A stretch of DNA of 42,633 bases from CBFHSD01 sp965658375 (GTDB taxonomy: Bacteria; Bacteroidota; Bacteroidia; Flavobacteriales_G; Salibacteraceae), in contig CBFHSD010000017.1 in NCBI GenBank assembly GCA_965658375.1, positions 1-42,633 on the forward strand, read 5' to 3'. Numbering within the stretch: position 1 is the first letter of the stretch; each line of letters opens with the position of its first letter. A program made the translations under genes and the position numbers. This document shows positions 1 through 7,735 of the stretch, in pieces. The notes beneath the pieces are model-generated. The model had not been told where the DNA came from. It did not search any database and saw only the letters and a program-made list of their open reading frames with translations.

Positions 1-727
1 GCAAAAATTGAAGGTTAAATACTACGAATCGAAAAACACTGAGTAAAAGTGTTATACCTAATTCTGCAGGGGTGAATTTTTCTGGGAGCGTGAGCAGTTG
101 GGTAATTCGTTTTGGTAAAAACTTCCAATTTCTAAAAGCGCTGACCCATTTGTTTTCGGAAAGGAATATAAAGATGAGGGAAAAGGCCCCAATGAGGAGA
201 AGAATTCCAATGGCTAGGTTTAAGAAAACATTTGAAAATGGCGCCTGTGTCCAAAGGAAAAAGGTGCAAGCTAAGGCTCCAAAGCTTATTGTTACTACCA
301 TTTGAGCAAATGAACCCATAAGTGAGGTAATTGCTCCTTTCATTCTATTGCCATCTTCAAGGTGCATGACTCTTCCCGCAAATTCACCAATTCTATTTGG
401 GGTAAACATTCCTATGGCTATTCCGCTTGTAATGGCTTCAAAGCTTTTTGAAAGGGAAATGTTTTGAATTTTAGAAACAAGAAGTTTCCACTTATAGGCC
501 TCAAGAAACCAATTCACTAACATAAGACTGATTACCAAAGCAGCTATTGAAAAGAATTGGGTATTGAGAAAAAGGTGCTGAAAATCAGAAAGTAAGGTAG
601 TAGCAAGACGTTCTTTGATTTGTGTGTAAATAAGAAATAACAAGAAGCTTGTCAGTAAGACTTTAAAGCCGAGTGTAAATGTAGCTTTGAGTTGTTGTTT
701 CTTTGTTATTTCTAAATGGGAACCCAC
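1..727 (-). CDS. Flippase-like integral membrane protein, lysylphosphatidylglycerol synthase TM-region family (partial, 3' end off the window)
   Basis: An open minus-strand frame enters the window edge without a stop. Reading begins at GTG 725-727 (VGSHLEITKKQQ...), the only plausible start after an in-frame stop upstream. Visible features are a first membrane segment (TLGFKVLLTSFLLFLIY), a WFLEAYKWKLL stretch, and the block GMFTPNRIGEFAGR, which resembles the conserved region of the LPG_synthase_TM / UPF0104 flippase-like family, followed by further hydrophobic segments. Family members span the inner membrane and are thought to move or modify lipids; the substrate cannot be read here. The gene is divergent from ruvC with 11 nt between start codons. 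A TACCTTTG -7 box ends 4 nt before the GTG, suggesting a leaderless message. About 242 codons are present. Family assignment is fairly sure; specific role is unknown. Confidence 0.8.
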   Translation of the reverse strand, partial: MGSHLEITKKQQLKATFTLGFKVLLTSFLLFLIYTQIKERLATTLLSDFQHLFLNTQFFSIAALVISLMLVNWFLEAYKWKLLVSKIQNISLSKSFEAITSGIAIGMFTPNRIGEFAGRVMHLEDGNRMKGAITSLMGSFAQMVVTISFGALACTFFLWTQAPFSNVFLNLAIGILLLIGAFSLIFIFLSENKWVSAFRNWKFLPKRITQLLTLPEKFTPAELGITLLLSVFRFVVFNLQFL

Positions 728-731
728 AGAA

Positions 732-739
732 CAAAGGTA
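732..739 (-). promoter_or_regulatory. -7 promoter box TACCTTTG for the flippase-like gene
   Basis: The minus strand reads TACCTTTG, an exact match to the Bacteroidota sigma-ABfr -7 consensus TAnnTTTG. Only 4 nt separate it from the GTG at 727, so transcription should begin at or beside the start codon. No convincing -33 TTG at the usual distance was seen. Confidence 0.45.
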
Positions 740-1302
740 TGAATAAGAAGCAACAGAGAGTTATTCTAGGCATAGATCCAGGAACAACCATTATGGGATT
801 TGGGATTGTATCTGTAGAGGGGAAGTCTATAGAGCTACTCGAGGTTGGCTCATTAACTTTAAAGCGAGGAGCATCGCATGGTGCTAAGCTTCGAAGCATT
901 TTTGAAAGAACTTTGAAGCTTATTGATGATTTTCACCCCGATGAGTTAGCTATTGAAGCACCATTCTTTGGAAAGAATGTGCAGAGTATGTTAAAGTTGG
1001 GAAGAGCACAAGGTGTAGCTATTGCAGCAGCCGTATATCGCGATATACCCATGACAGAATACCTGCCAAAAAAGATTAAGCAATCTATAACAGGTAGTGG
1101 GAACGCAAGTAAACAGCAAGTAGCTGCAATGTTAGAAAGCATTTTGAAGACAAAAGATTTACCTGAAGATTTAGATGCTACAGATGGCTTAGCGGCTGCT
1201 GTTTGTCATTATTTTCAAACTTCGAATGGCCTTTCTCAAAAGGGAAAAGTAAGTGGATGGGCTTCTTATGTAAAAAACAATCCAGACAAAATAAAGTCTT
1301 AA
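739..1302 (+). CDS. ruvC: Crossover junction endodeoxyribonuclease RuvC
   Basis: Holliday-junction resolvase that cuts recombination intermediates together with RuvAB. The 187-residue protein has the expected size and all four acidic catalytic positions of the RNase H-like fold: D13 in GIDPGTT, E73 in AIEAPFFGKN, and D146 and D149 in DATDGLAAAVCH. I chose ATG 739 (MNKKQQRVILGIDPG) over an in-frame upstream start at 703, because homologs begin just before the first catalytic Asp and the longer form would overlap the divergent flippase-like gene. The 3' end overlaps the convergent HIT gene by 4 nt. It is a housekeeping gene with no sign of damage. Confidence 0.96.
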   Translation: MNKKQQRVILGIDPGTTIMGFGIVSVEGKSIELLEVGSLTLKRGASHGAKLRSIFERTLKLIDDFHPDELAIEAPFFGKNVQSMLKLGRAQGVAIAAAVYRDIPMTEYLPKKIKQSITGSGNASKQQVAAMLESILKTKDLPEDLDATDGLAAAVCHYFQTSNGLSQKGKVSGWASYVKNNPDKIKS

Positions 1303-1691
1303 AGCGCTGCAGTTATTTTGGCTGCAATCATTGTAAGTTCATCATCGTTTAGAGAAAGCTTTGGTTTTGAGAAGTTGATATCCTCAACGCTTTGAAGTGG
1401 AAGAAGGTGTATATGTGCATGTGGAACTTCTAATCCAATAACTGCTATGCCAATACGCTTACAAGGTATAGCAGATTCAATAGCCTTTGCTACATGTTTG
1501 GCAGCTGCCCATAAGGCATTATAAATATCATCTGGAAGATCAAAGATGTAATCGACCTCATTTTTAGGAACCACCAATACATGACCTTTTGCAAGAGGTG
1601 ATATGTCTAAGAAGCAGAAACAGTAATCGTCTTCATAAATTTTATAGGATGGAATTTCACCTTGTATGATTTTCGTGAAAATGCTCGCCAT
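1299..1691 (-). CDS. HIT family protein (histidine triad nucleotide hydrolase/transferase)
   Basis: A 130-residue cytosolic protein of the HINT branch, which hydrolyses nucleoside phosphoramidates and related purine nucleotide conjugates. The N-terminal block (IFTKIIQGEIPSYKIYED) and the DISPLAKGHVLVVPK segment are typical, and the histidine triad HAHIHLLP is intact with H91, H93 and H95. It follows greA: the greA stop and this ATG share one base (TAATG), so the two are very likely cotranscribed and translationally coupled. The greA-HIT pairing is common in Bacteroidota. The true substrate cannot be assigned from sequence. Confidence 0.93.
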   Translation of the reverse strand: MASIFTKIIQGEIPSYKIYEDDYCFCFLDISPLAKGHVLVVPKNEVDYIFDLPDDIYNALWAAAKHVAKAIESAIPCKRIGIAVIGLEVPHAHIHLLPLQSVEDINFSKPKLSLNDDELTMIAAKITAAL

Positions 1692-2164
1692 TATCTAGTG
1701 ATTTCGAGTATTTCAAATTTGATGATCCCATTTGGAATTTGCACTTCAGCAATATCTCCTACAGATTTTCCTAATAAACCTTTTCCAATTGGTGAATCGA
1801 CAGATATCTTTTTCTCTTTGAGATTGGCTTCTTTAGCAGCAACAAGGGTATAGCTCACCAATGCCCCATTGTTTTGATTCTTAATCTTAACGGTACTTAA
1901 AATATAAGCCTTTGATGTATCCAATTGAGATTCGTCAATTACACGAGCATTGCTTAGGGTTTGTTTCAGTTGTGCAATTTTAGCTTCTAATAGACCTTGA
2001 GCTTCTTTTGCTGCGTCATATTCAGCATTTTCACTCAAATCTCCTTTGTCTCTTGCATCAGCAATTTGCTGTGATATTTTAGGACGTTGAACACCCTCCA
2101 TATCGGCAAGCTCATCCTTGATTTTCTGAAGACCTTTTTCAGTGTAATAGTTAATTTTTGACAT
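1691..2164 (-). CDS. greA: Transcription elongation factor GreA
   Basis: Binds the RNA polymerase secondary channel and stimulates cleavage of backtracked RNA. The 157-residue length is standard. The N-terminal coiled coil carries the tip motif GDLSENAEYDAAKE with the acidic residues D42 and E45 that position the catalytic metal, and the C-terminal FKBP-like domain contains VDSPIGKGLLGKSVGD. The start MSKINYYTEKG is the family norm. It leads a two-gene unit with the HIT gene. Its leader is unusual: a perfect 13-bp hairpin followed by a T-run ends about 12 nt before the ATG, and a TACATTTG box lies just upstream of that hairpin. Confidence 0.97.
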   Translation of the reverse strand: MSKINYYTEKGLQKIKDELADMEGVQRPKISQQIADARDKGDLSENAEYDAAKEAQGLLEAKIAQLKQTLSNARVIDESQLDTSKAYILSTVKIKNQNNGALVSYTLVAAKEANLKEKKISVDSPIGKGLLGKSVGDIAEVQIPNGIIKFEILEITR

Positions 2165-2175
2165 GTTGGGATGTA

Positions 2176-2214
2176 TTAAAAAGTAATCCCATCAATGTTT
2201 CCATTGATGGGATT
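2176..2214 (-). terminator. Perfect 13-bp hairpin with GAAA loop and T-run (terminator or greA leader element)
   Basis: Arms at 2185-2197 and 2202-2214 are perfect reverse complements (13 bp). On the minus strand the loop is GAAA, and the stem is followed by ACTTTTTAA. This is a textbook intrinsic terminator for the surface cassette, whose last stop lies about 28 nt upstream. The T-run ends only about 12 nt before greA, so it may also act on greA. Confidence 0.75.
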
Positions 2215-2217
2215 GTA

Positions 2218-2225
2218 CAAATGTA
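2218..2225 (-). promoter_or_regulatory. -7 box TACATTTG upstream of greA
   Basis: The minus strand reads TACATTTG, matching TAnnTTTG exactly, 3 nt before the hairpin arm. If used, transcription would begin within the first bases of the hairpin. No clear -33 TTG was found at the right distance, so the call is tentative. Confidence 0.4.
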
Positions 2226-2242
2226 AAAATCTTTTTGGAAGA

Positions 2243-3310
2243 CTATAGGTTCAATCGAAGTGCTATAGAATGTACTGCATCAAAATGTTCCGTTGCTCTA
2301 TAGCTGTAATCCAATGCTACTTTGTTAGAGTTAGCTCCAAAAGGCCACTCTATTGAGGCACCGGCAGATAAACCAGTAAAGGCACTTGTAGAAACTTCAT
2401 CTCCACTATTGTCTTCAACTGTATAACCACCTCTTACCATAAATCTTTCGATGAATGCATATTCAGCACCAAACAAGTATTGATCTTTTCCAAATGAATT
2501 AGAATAAAATGTAAAGTGACCTGTTAAACGATGCGGAGCGTACAATCCATTATCATCTTCTTCCATTTCTTCACCTAGATATACATCATAAGATAAACCG
2601 ATGTTTAAAGATGCTGGTAATTCAAACGATTCCGCATTTACAGCCAATGTAAATTCTTTATCATCTAATTCAATGGTTTCGTTTAAACCATCTCCAGAAA
2701 ATTTCATGCGAGGTCCGATATTATTAATAGCAATACCAAACTGTAAATTCTCTTGCTTTCCTGTTACATAACGTATACCTGCATCAAAAGCTACTGCGCT
2801 TGCATTCACATTAGAAATTCCTTCGCTCACTGTTTTAAAGGTGAAACCTCCATAGATGGAGTTCGAGAATTCTCGTGCATATGAAAGTCTAATACTCGAG
2901 TTATTGATGTTGAAAGTACCTAAACCACCTTCAGGTTGATTGTAAGTAGTTACATCAATATCTCCAAAACCAAATGTAGATAATGAGATACCAATAACAC
3001 TGGCTTGACCCACTCTTTGGGCAATTCCGGCAGAATTCATGCTAACACCTTCTGCACCAGATCCGAGCCATTGTACATTGGAGTATATGATTTCTGTTTT
3101 CGGCACGAAAGCCAATCCAGATATATTGTAAGCTGTTGCTTCTAATCCTCTGGCTGATGCACTATTTGCTCCTGCCATACCTGTGCTATGAGCCCAAGGG
3201 TTAATTGTAAGTTGTGTTGCACCTGCTTGACCTAACCGATCTTTGTTACCTGCACTAGAGGTAAACCAGAAAGAAGTAAGTACACTTAACATTAAAACGC
3301 TATATTTCAT
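2243..3310 (-). CDS. PorV/PorQ-family outer-membrane beta-barrel protein
   Basis: A 355-residue predicted outer-membrane protein of the PorV/PorQ (FadL-like, UPF0164) family. ATG 3310 gives MKYSVLMLSVLTSFWF followed by a small-residue cleavage region, a good signal peptide; a TTG five codons upstream is less likely. The N-terminal block, with NPWAHSTGMAGANSASARG followed by an AYNISGLAF-type segment, is the family signature. The remainder alternates short beta strands and the protein ends on a hydrophobic residue (ALRLNL). PorV itself carries folded T9SS cargo to the surface attachment machinery. This copy sits 42 nt after a T9SS cargo gene and downstream of a TonB receptor, so it is more likely a cassette-specific paralog than the core PorV. 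That role is inferred. Confidence 0.82.
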   Translation of the reverse strand: MKYSVLMLSVLTSFWFTSSAGNKDRLGQAGATQLTINPWAHSTGMAGANSASARGLEATAYNISGLAFVPKTEIIYSNVQWLGSGAEGVSMNSAGIAQRVGQASVIGISLSTFGFGDIDVTTYNQPEGGLGTFNINNSSIRLSYAREFSNSIYGGFTFKTVSEGISNVNASAVAFDAGIRYVTGKQENLQFGIAINNIGPRMKFSGDGLNETIELDDKEFTLAVNAESFELPASLNIGLSYDVYLGEEMEEDDNGLYAPHRLTGHFTFYSNSFGKDQYLFGAEYAFIERFMVRGGYTVEDNSGDEVSTSAFTGLSAGASIEWPFGANSNKVALDYSYRATEHFDAVHSIALRLNL

Positions 3311-3352
3311 ATTGCTCAGTTTCAACTTTAGTAGTCTTTAAATTCTTAATTC

Positions 3353-6300
3353 TTAGAATGAGTCTAGTTCTATTGGTCTCAACACCCCGAACCATTTCAA
3401 TACTCTCTCACCTACTCCTGGTACATTTACATGTATCAGATAAACACCACTAGCAATTGGAATTCTAGCTTCGTTTTTCAAATCCCAAGTGATGCTTGTT
3501 ACACCTGCATCTGCTTTGGAGTAAGTTCTAATTAAGTTACCATCAAGAGTATAAATTCTAATGTCACAGCGCTCAGGAAGATTAATGATGCGCACTTGGT
3601 AATCCACTTTATCAGTTTCATATTCTGAGTAAGCATAGTAAGGATTAGGCACGATATTAATTTCACCCAATGCATCATCTTGTATTTCAGCCACGTTAAA
3701 ATCAGGTTCTAAACCTTCTAAGCTGAATCCGAATCTAGAAAGACCTCCATTTTGGGCCAAGACAACGTTATCTGTAAGATCGTCACCGGTATTAGCAGTG
3801 GCTAACAATTCACCAGTTACTTGAGCTTCGATATATTGACCGTGCTTGTATGTTTTACCATCAAATTCAACAGGTCCACGTTTCACCCAGTACTTGCTAC
3901 CCGCATTCAGGTTATCACCTACGTTGTAAGACACTCTGCTATTCGACCAAGACTTGAAGTCTTGTTCTACACGTAGTTTCACAACCGCATCAGTTGACAA
4001 CAACTCTTGCCCAGAGGCCAATAGTGGTAAACCAGCCCACATTCCTGCTCTAAACACATCAATGTAGTTAAAGTCTGGTACAATCGGGTTAGAGAGTTTC
4101 TCGTATATAAATGCACCAGCATCGTAACCTGGCATTTGACGATTAACATCTGAAGGGTTTTCTAATCCAGTGCTCGTGTGGTACCCTTCTTCTGCAAGGT
4201 TATTTCTGAAAACATAGATGTAGTGTTTTCCTCCGAAACGAACACCAGATGCAGGATTAAGTCCTTCAGTTATTGTTTCCGTTGGGTTCCACATCATGTC
4301 ATTTCCATTTTCAGAAATGAGGTAAGAATCTTCACCAAAGGCAATGTTTAGACGTTCACCTGTTTCAAGATCAATTGCATATCCTGGGAACCAACCCATA
4401 CCAGTGCCTGAGATGTAGTTCGCATCTTCTGGATTAGTTGAAGGAGCTGGAGTTTCAGCCGGAGTACCATCTTTGTTAACGGATGCTTGAGCTCTAGGTC
4501 TCCATTTGATAGCATTTCCTTCAGCTAAACTAGGATCGTCTTGCATTTCTAGTACAACTGAGCGAGTCCATTTAGACTGATCGCTGGTAAAGTATATGTT
4601 AACGTTATGCAAGAAGTTCAATTGATACTCGGGAGTCTCAGCATAAGCGTTGGCTGATTGCATAAGACCATTTGCCCAAAGGTTAGATCCTAAAACTTGA
4701 TCTGTTACTAAACCGTGTGTGGCATAGCCAATCATTCGGAAAGGTGCCCAAGTACCATCAGCCACTGTTTCAAATACCTCATCTTCATCAATAATAATAC
4801 TGTTGGTACTTCCATCAATAAGATCGAAATCACAAAAGTCTTGATTACCAGCTTCACAAGCGGTACCTGAACGAATCCAGTTGTCATAATCATTACCATC
4901 GCTATCAGCAATACCAGATAACCATGGTTTTTCAAGATCGTTGAATTCAATCGTTGAAGAAATCAGACCAAGGTTTTCAGTACCTGGGGTACCAACATCT
5001 TCAGTTCTACGAACCATCACAGAAATCCCTAATGAAGGAACAATTTGCTCTGCTCCAATGGCTATAGTACCAGAACTGTAGAGAGTATCAATCCCATCGC
5101 CAGTCATCATCCAGGTTGCATCTGTTTGATCAAATACATCTGAAGTGTCTATGAAAGACAAAGTATAATCTCCTGACTTCACATTAAGCGGGTCAATTAC
5201 CTTAACGGTAATGGGCGCTCTTCCTGATTGGAAAGTAACTTCTTCTGCAGACCAAGGAGCACCGGCCATGATAGCATCAACACTTTCTTGAGCTATTTCA
5301 AGATCATTGGTTCCGTTCCCTAATCCCTCATGACGAGTAATTTGAATGCTTTGACCGTAAGAAGAGTTTAAGCGAGTTCCATTAACTGAAGGTGCGTGAG
5401 GAACAGCAGAAGCAACTCTAATTGGACCTGTTGCGCCTTTTCTTGAAGGAAGGTATGGAGTTGTTTGTCCATCCAAAGCCTCAGGATCAAGTTGATCATA
5501 AGTCTTAAAGTTATTGTAGGCATATGCAATTGCCATGTAGTAATACGTTTGGTAGTTTACCAAAGCATTATCACCTTCTGCAAACAAGTCTTGTGTTACT
5601 TGAATACTTTTAAAGATACCGGCATTGTTTGCATTTGTAACCTGCGCTTCTGGAATAACAACACCTAGGTCTGAATCGAAAGTGTAGTTAATCAAATCGG
5701 TCACGCCATCTTTAATGTCGCATTGGAACAATAACCTTGCTTTGTCAATGTCATTCAAGTCAGCTCCAGATACAGAAGCATCTTTTAATTGGAACACTTG
5801 GTAACCCTGAAATCTGTATGTTTTGTATTCGGCAGAAGCAGAATCATATTGTCTGATAGACTCAGCATCACCTGGAATTTCGAAATACACATCGCCATCA
5901 TCGGTAATGATTGTATCAGGCACTACAATGAACGGATCTTGTTGTACGTATCCTTCGTTAAAGTTATTCGAAGTTGTTACATTATTCATTTGTAGAATAA
6001 TCTCTTTGTCCAATTCAGTTACAGCAATGTCTGGAGCATCAGGACCGTCAATCAATACGAAACAAGCATCAAATAGAGCTTGAGTTTTGTCGTCAGCTTT
6101 TCTTACAGCAGTTACAGAAGCTTGAGCGCCACCTGTAGAAGCTTGAGCCCATACAACACCAACAGTAATGAAGTTAACAGCACCTGGGGCTAGAGTAAAT
6201 GGTCCGGCAGATTGAATAAATCTTCTATCAAATGGCTGGTTACCAGCAGTAACTTCAGTCCAAATAGGTTGAATATCTCCACCAGTACCCCAACCTAAAG

Positions 6301-7705
6301 GATCAGAATCACCAGGGAACATAAAGTCTGCCTCTATGTAAGGTGGAGTAACAGATGCTTGACGTCCTGTTCCACCATAAACCATGCGTTGATTATCTCT
6401 CCATCTAGAACGTAAATAGTTGTAATATTCAACTCCTGTTCTGGGGTCTCCACGCGGAGAATCATCATTGTTGTGGTATAAGAAAGCGCGCATTCCTAAA
6501 CGTTCATTATCAGGTAGGTCATCTCCATAACCAATTCCACTTCCATCATAAAGAATACCGTCATCTGCTAATGCGCTATTAAAGTCGTCACATAAACAGT
6601 TGTCTTTACCATCATTGTCTTGGAAAGGACCTTGGAAGAAATCAACTCCAATAGCTGGAGGTTGAGAACCGTAACCAACAGCTCCACCGTTGTCTTCATC
6701 AACTTCATCACCATTAAAACAGTACCCTAGACCTCTTTCAACATCACATCCTACAAAATCATCTTGTGCATTTCCTAAATCAGGATCAACCCAAGAACCC
6801 ATGTAGGTTTCCGTTAAGATGAAAGTAGATCGGTTTACCAACTCATAGTTGTAGAACGTCATGTTATTTACTTCGTCATTCGTAGAAAAGCCGAAAGCTT
6901 GCGCTCTAATTTCCATACCAATAGAGTTGGCACCTGATTCAGTATGGATGTTTCCTTTGTCATTAAAAACCCACCATAAGTTTTTATCACCATAAACCGT
7001 TGGCAGTCGCTTCGTACAGTCAAACGTTCCGAATAAATCATATGCAGGGTAATCACCAGCTCCGATAGGATCGTAGAAGTTATCACCATCTCTATCAATG
7101 AATGGTGCAAGGTTATAATCTTCGTTATAAGGCTCAAAATCTCTACCATGAGCGGGCCAATCTAGAATAGATTGAGGAACTTGATACTCAGGGAATTCTG
7201 TAGCCAAATCACATGCAGGATCTTGTTGGCAATTGTACCAAGCTACAAATTGAGCAACATCATTACGGGTAGTAACAAAGTGTTTGTCATACTCTAAACA
7301 AGTAGCAGCATTAATTTCGGCATCTACCGTGCTTAATGGTCCTGTCCAAAAATCATTACCGCCACTTCTAAAACGTTGAGCTGCCACTTTGAGCTGACCA
7401 GAGACATCTTGTCCCCCAAGCCACAATGAACCGGCAAAAAGAGAATTTCTTCCACTTCCTTCAGGAACTTCATAGCGCGCTTGACCTACAAGATCCCACC
7501 ACATGTCACCACCAGTTTGGATCAATGCACGGACATTGTTAACGTCTAATTCAGTTTTTTCTGATGGGGGAGCACAGCCTGCTGCTACACCATCATTTCC
7601 TTTCTTGCTACTCGTTGTAAGTTCGGCAGTCAAAACCCTTGCTTGTGCAAAAGATGCAACAAGAAGAAAGCCTGCTAATAAACCCGTGATACGACTAATT
7701 TTCAT
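3353..7705 (-). CDS. Very large surface-exposed protein with C-terminal T9SS sorting domain
   Basis: A 1450-residue exported protein. The start MKISRITGLLAGFLLVASF is a clear signal peptide ending at AQA (about residue 22). The N-terminal region holds GDMWWDLVGQARYEVP and LFAGSLWLGGQD, which I recognise as a widespread but uncharacterised Bacteroidota family. Asp-rich loops (DRDGDNFYD at 204-212, and a DSDGNDYDN later) look like calcium-binding turns. Cysteines are numerous, consistent with an extracytoplasmic location. The last ~95 residues form a T9SS type A-like sorting domain (IVPNPYYAYSEYE, a beta-sandwich, then SGVYLIHVNVPG) but continue past the usual Lys-containing end to LRPIELDSF. 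It lies 30 nt downstream of the TonB receptor and upstream of the PorV/PorQ barrel, so the three probably form one surface complex. The ligand is unknown. Confidence 0.85.
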   Translation of the reverse strand: MKISRITGLLAGFLLVASFAQARVLTAELTTSSKKGNDGVAAGCAPPSEKTELDVNNVRALIQTGGDMWWDLVGQARYEVPEGSGRNSLFAGSLWLGGQDVSGQLKVAAQRFRSGGNDFWTGPLSTVDAEINAATCLEYDKHFVTTRNDVAQFVAWYNCQQDPACDLATEFPEYQVPQSILDWPAHGRDFEPYNEDYNLAPFIDRDGDNFYDPIGAGDYPAYDLFGTFDCTKRLPTVYGDKNLWWVFNDKGNIHTESGANSIGMEIRAQAFGFSTNDEVNNMTFYNYELVNRSTFILTETYMGSWVDPDLGNAQDDFVGCDVERGLGYCFNGDEVDEDNGGAVGYGSQPPAIGVDFFQGPFQDNDGKDNCLCDDFNSALADDGILYDGSGIGYGDDLPDNERLGMRAFLYHNNDDSPRGDPRTGVEYYNYLRSRWRDNQRMVYGGTGRQASVTPPYIEADFMFPGDSDPLGWGTGGDIQPIWTEVTAGNQPFDRRFIQSAGPFTLAPGAVNFITVGVVWAQASTGGAQASVTAVRKADDKTQALFDACFVLIDGPDAPDIAVTELDKEIILQMNNVTTSNNFNEGYVQQDPFIVVPDTIITDDGDVYFEIPGDAESIRQYDSASAEYKTYRFQGYQVFQLKDASVSGADLNDIDKARLLFQCDIKDGVTDLINYTFDSDLGVVIPEAQVTNANNAGIFKSIQVTQDLFAEGDNALVNYQTYYYMAIAYAYNNFKTYDQLDPEALDGQTTPYLPSRKGATGPIRVASAVPHAPSVNGTRLNSSYGQSIQITRHEGLGNGTNDLEIAQESVDAIMAGAPWSAEEVTFQSGRAPITVKVIDPLNVKSGDYTLSFIDTSDVFDQTDATWMMTGDGIDTLYSSGTIAIGAEQIVPSLGISVMVRRTEDVGTPGTENLGLISSTIEFNDLEKPWLSGIADSDGNDYDNWIRSGTACEAGNQDFCDFDLIDGSTNSIIIDEDEVFETVADGTWAPFRMIGYATHGLVTDQVLGSNLWANGLMQSANAYAETPEYQLNFLHNVNIYFTSDQSKWTRSVVLEMQDDPSLAEGNAIKWRPRAQASVNKDGTPAETPAPSTNPEDANYISGTGMGWFPGYAIDLETGERLNIAFGEDSYLISENGNDMMWNPTETITEGLNPASGVRFGGKHYIYVFRNNLAEEGYHTSTGLENPSDVNRQMPGYDAGAFIYEKLSNPIVPDFNYIDVFRAGMWAGLPLLASGQELLSTDAVVKLRVEQDFKSWSNSRVSYNVGDNLNAGSKYWVKRGPVEFDGKTYKHGQYIEAQVTGELLATANTGDDLTDNVVLAQNGGLSRFGFSLEGLEPDFNVAEIQDDALGEINIVPNPYYAYSEYETDKVDYQVRIINLPERCDIRIYTLDGNLIRTYSKADAGVTSITWDLKNEARIPIASGVYLIHVNVPGVGERVLKWFGVLRPIELDSF

Positions 7706-7735
7706 AATTTATGATGAAGTTATTGCATTCAATGA

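Noticed and set aside
703..738. Longer ruvC start with 12 extra residues
   Set aside because: It would overlap the divergent flippase-like gene start, and the extra residues do not resemble RuvC; ATG 739 lies just before the first catalytic block.
6868..7149. 93-codon minus-strand frame within the T9SS protein gene
   Set aside because: It is an out-of-frame shadow of the large gene with no recognisable domain.
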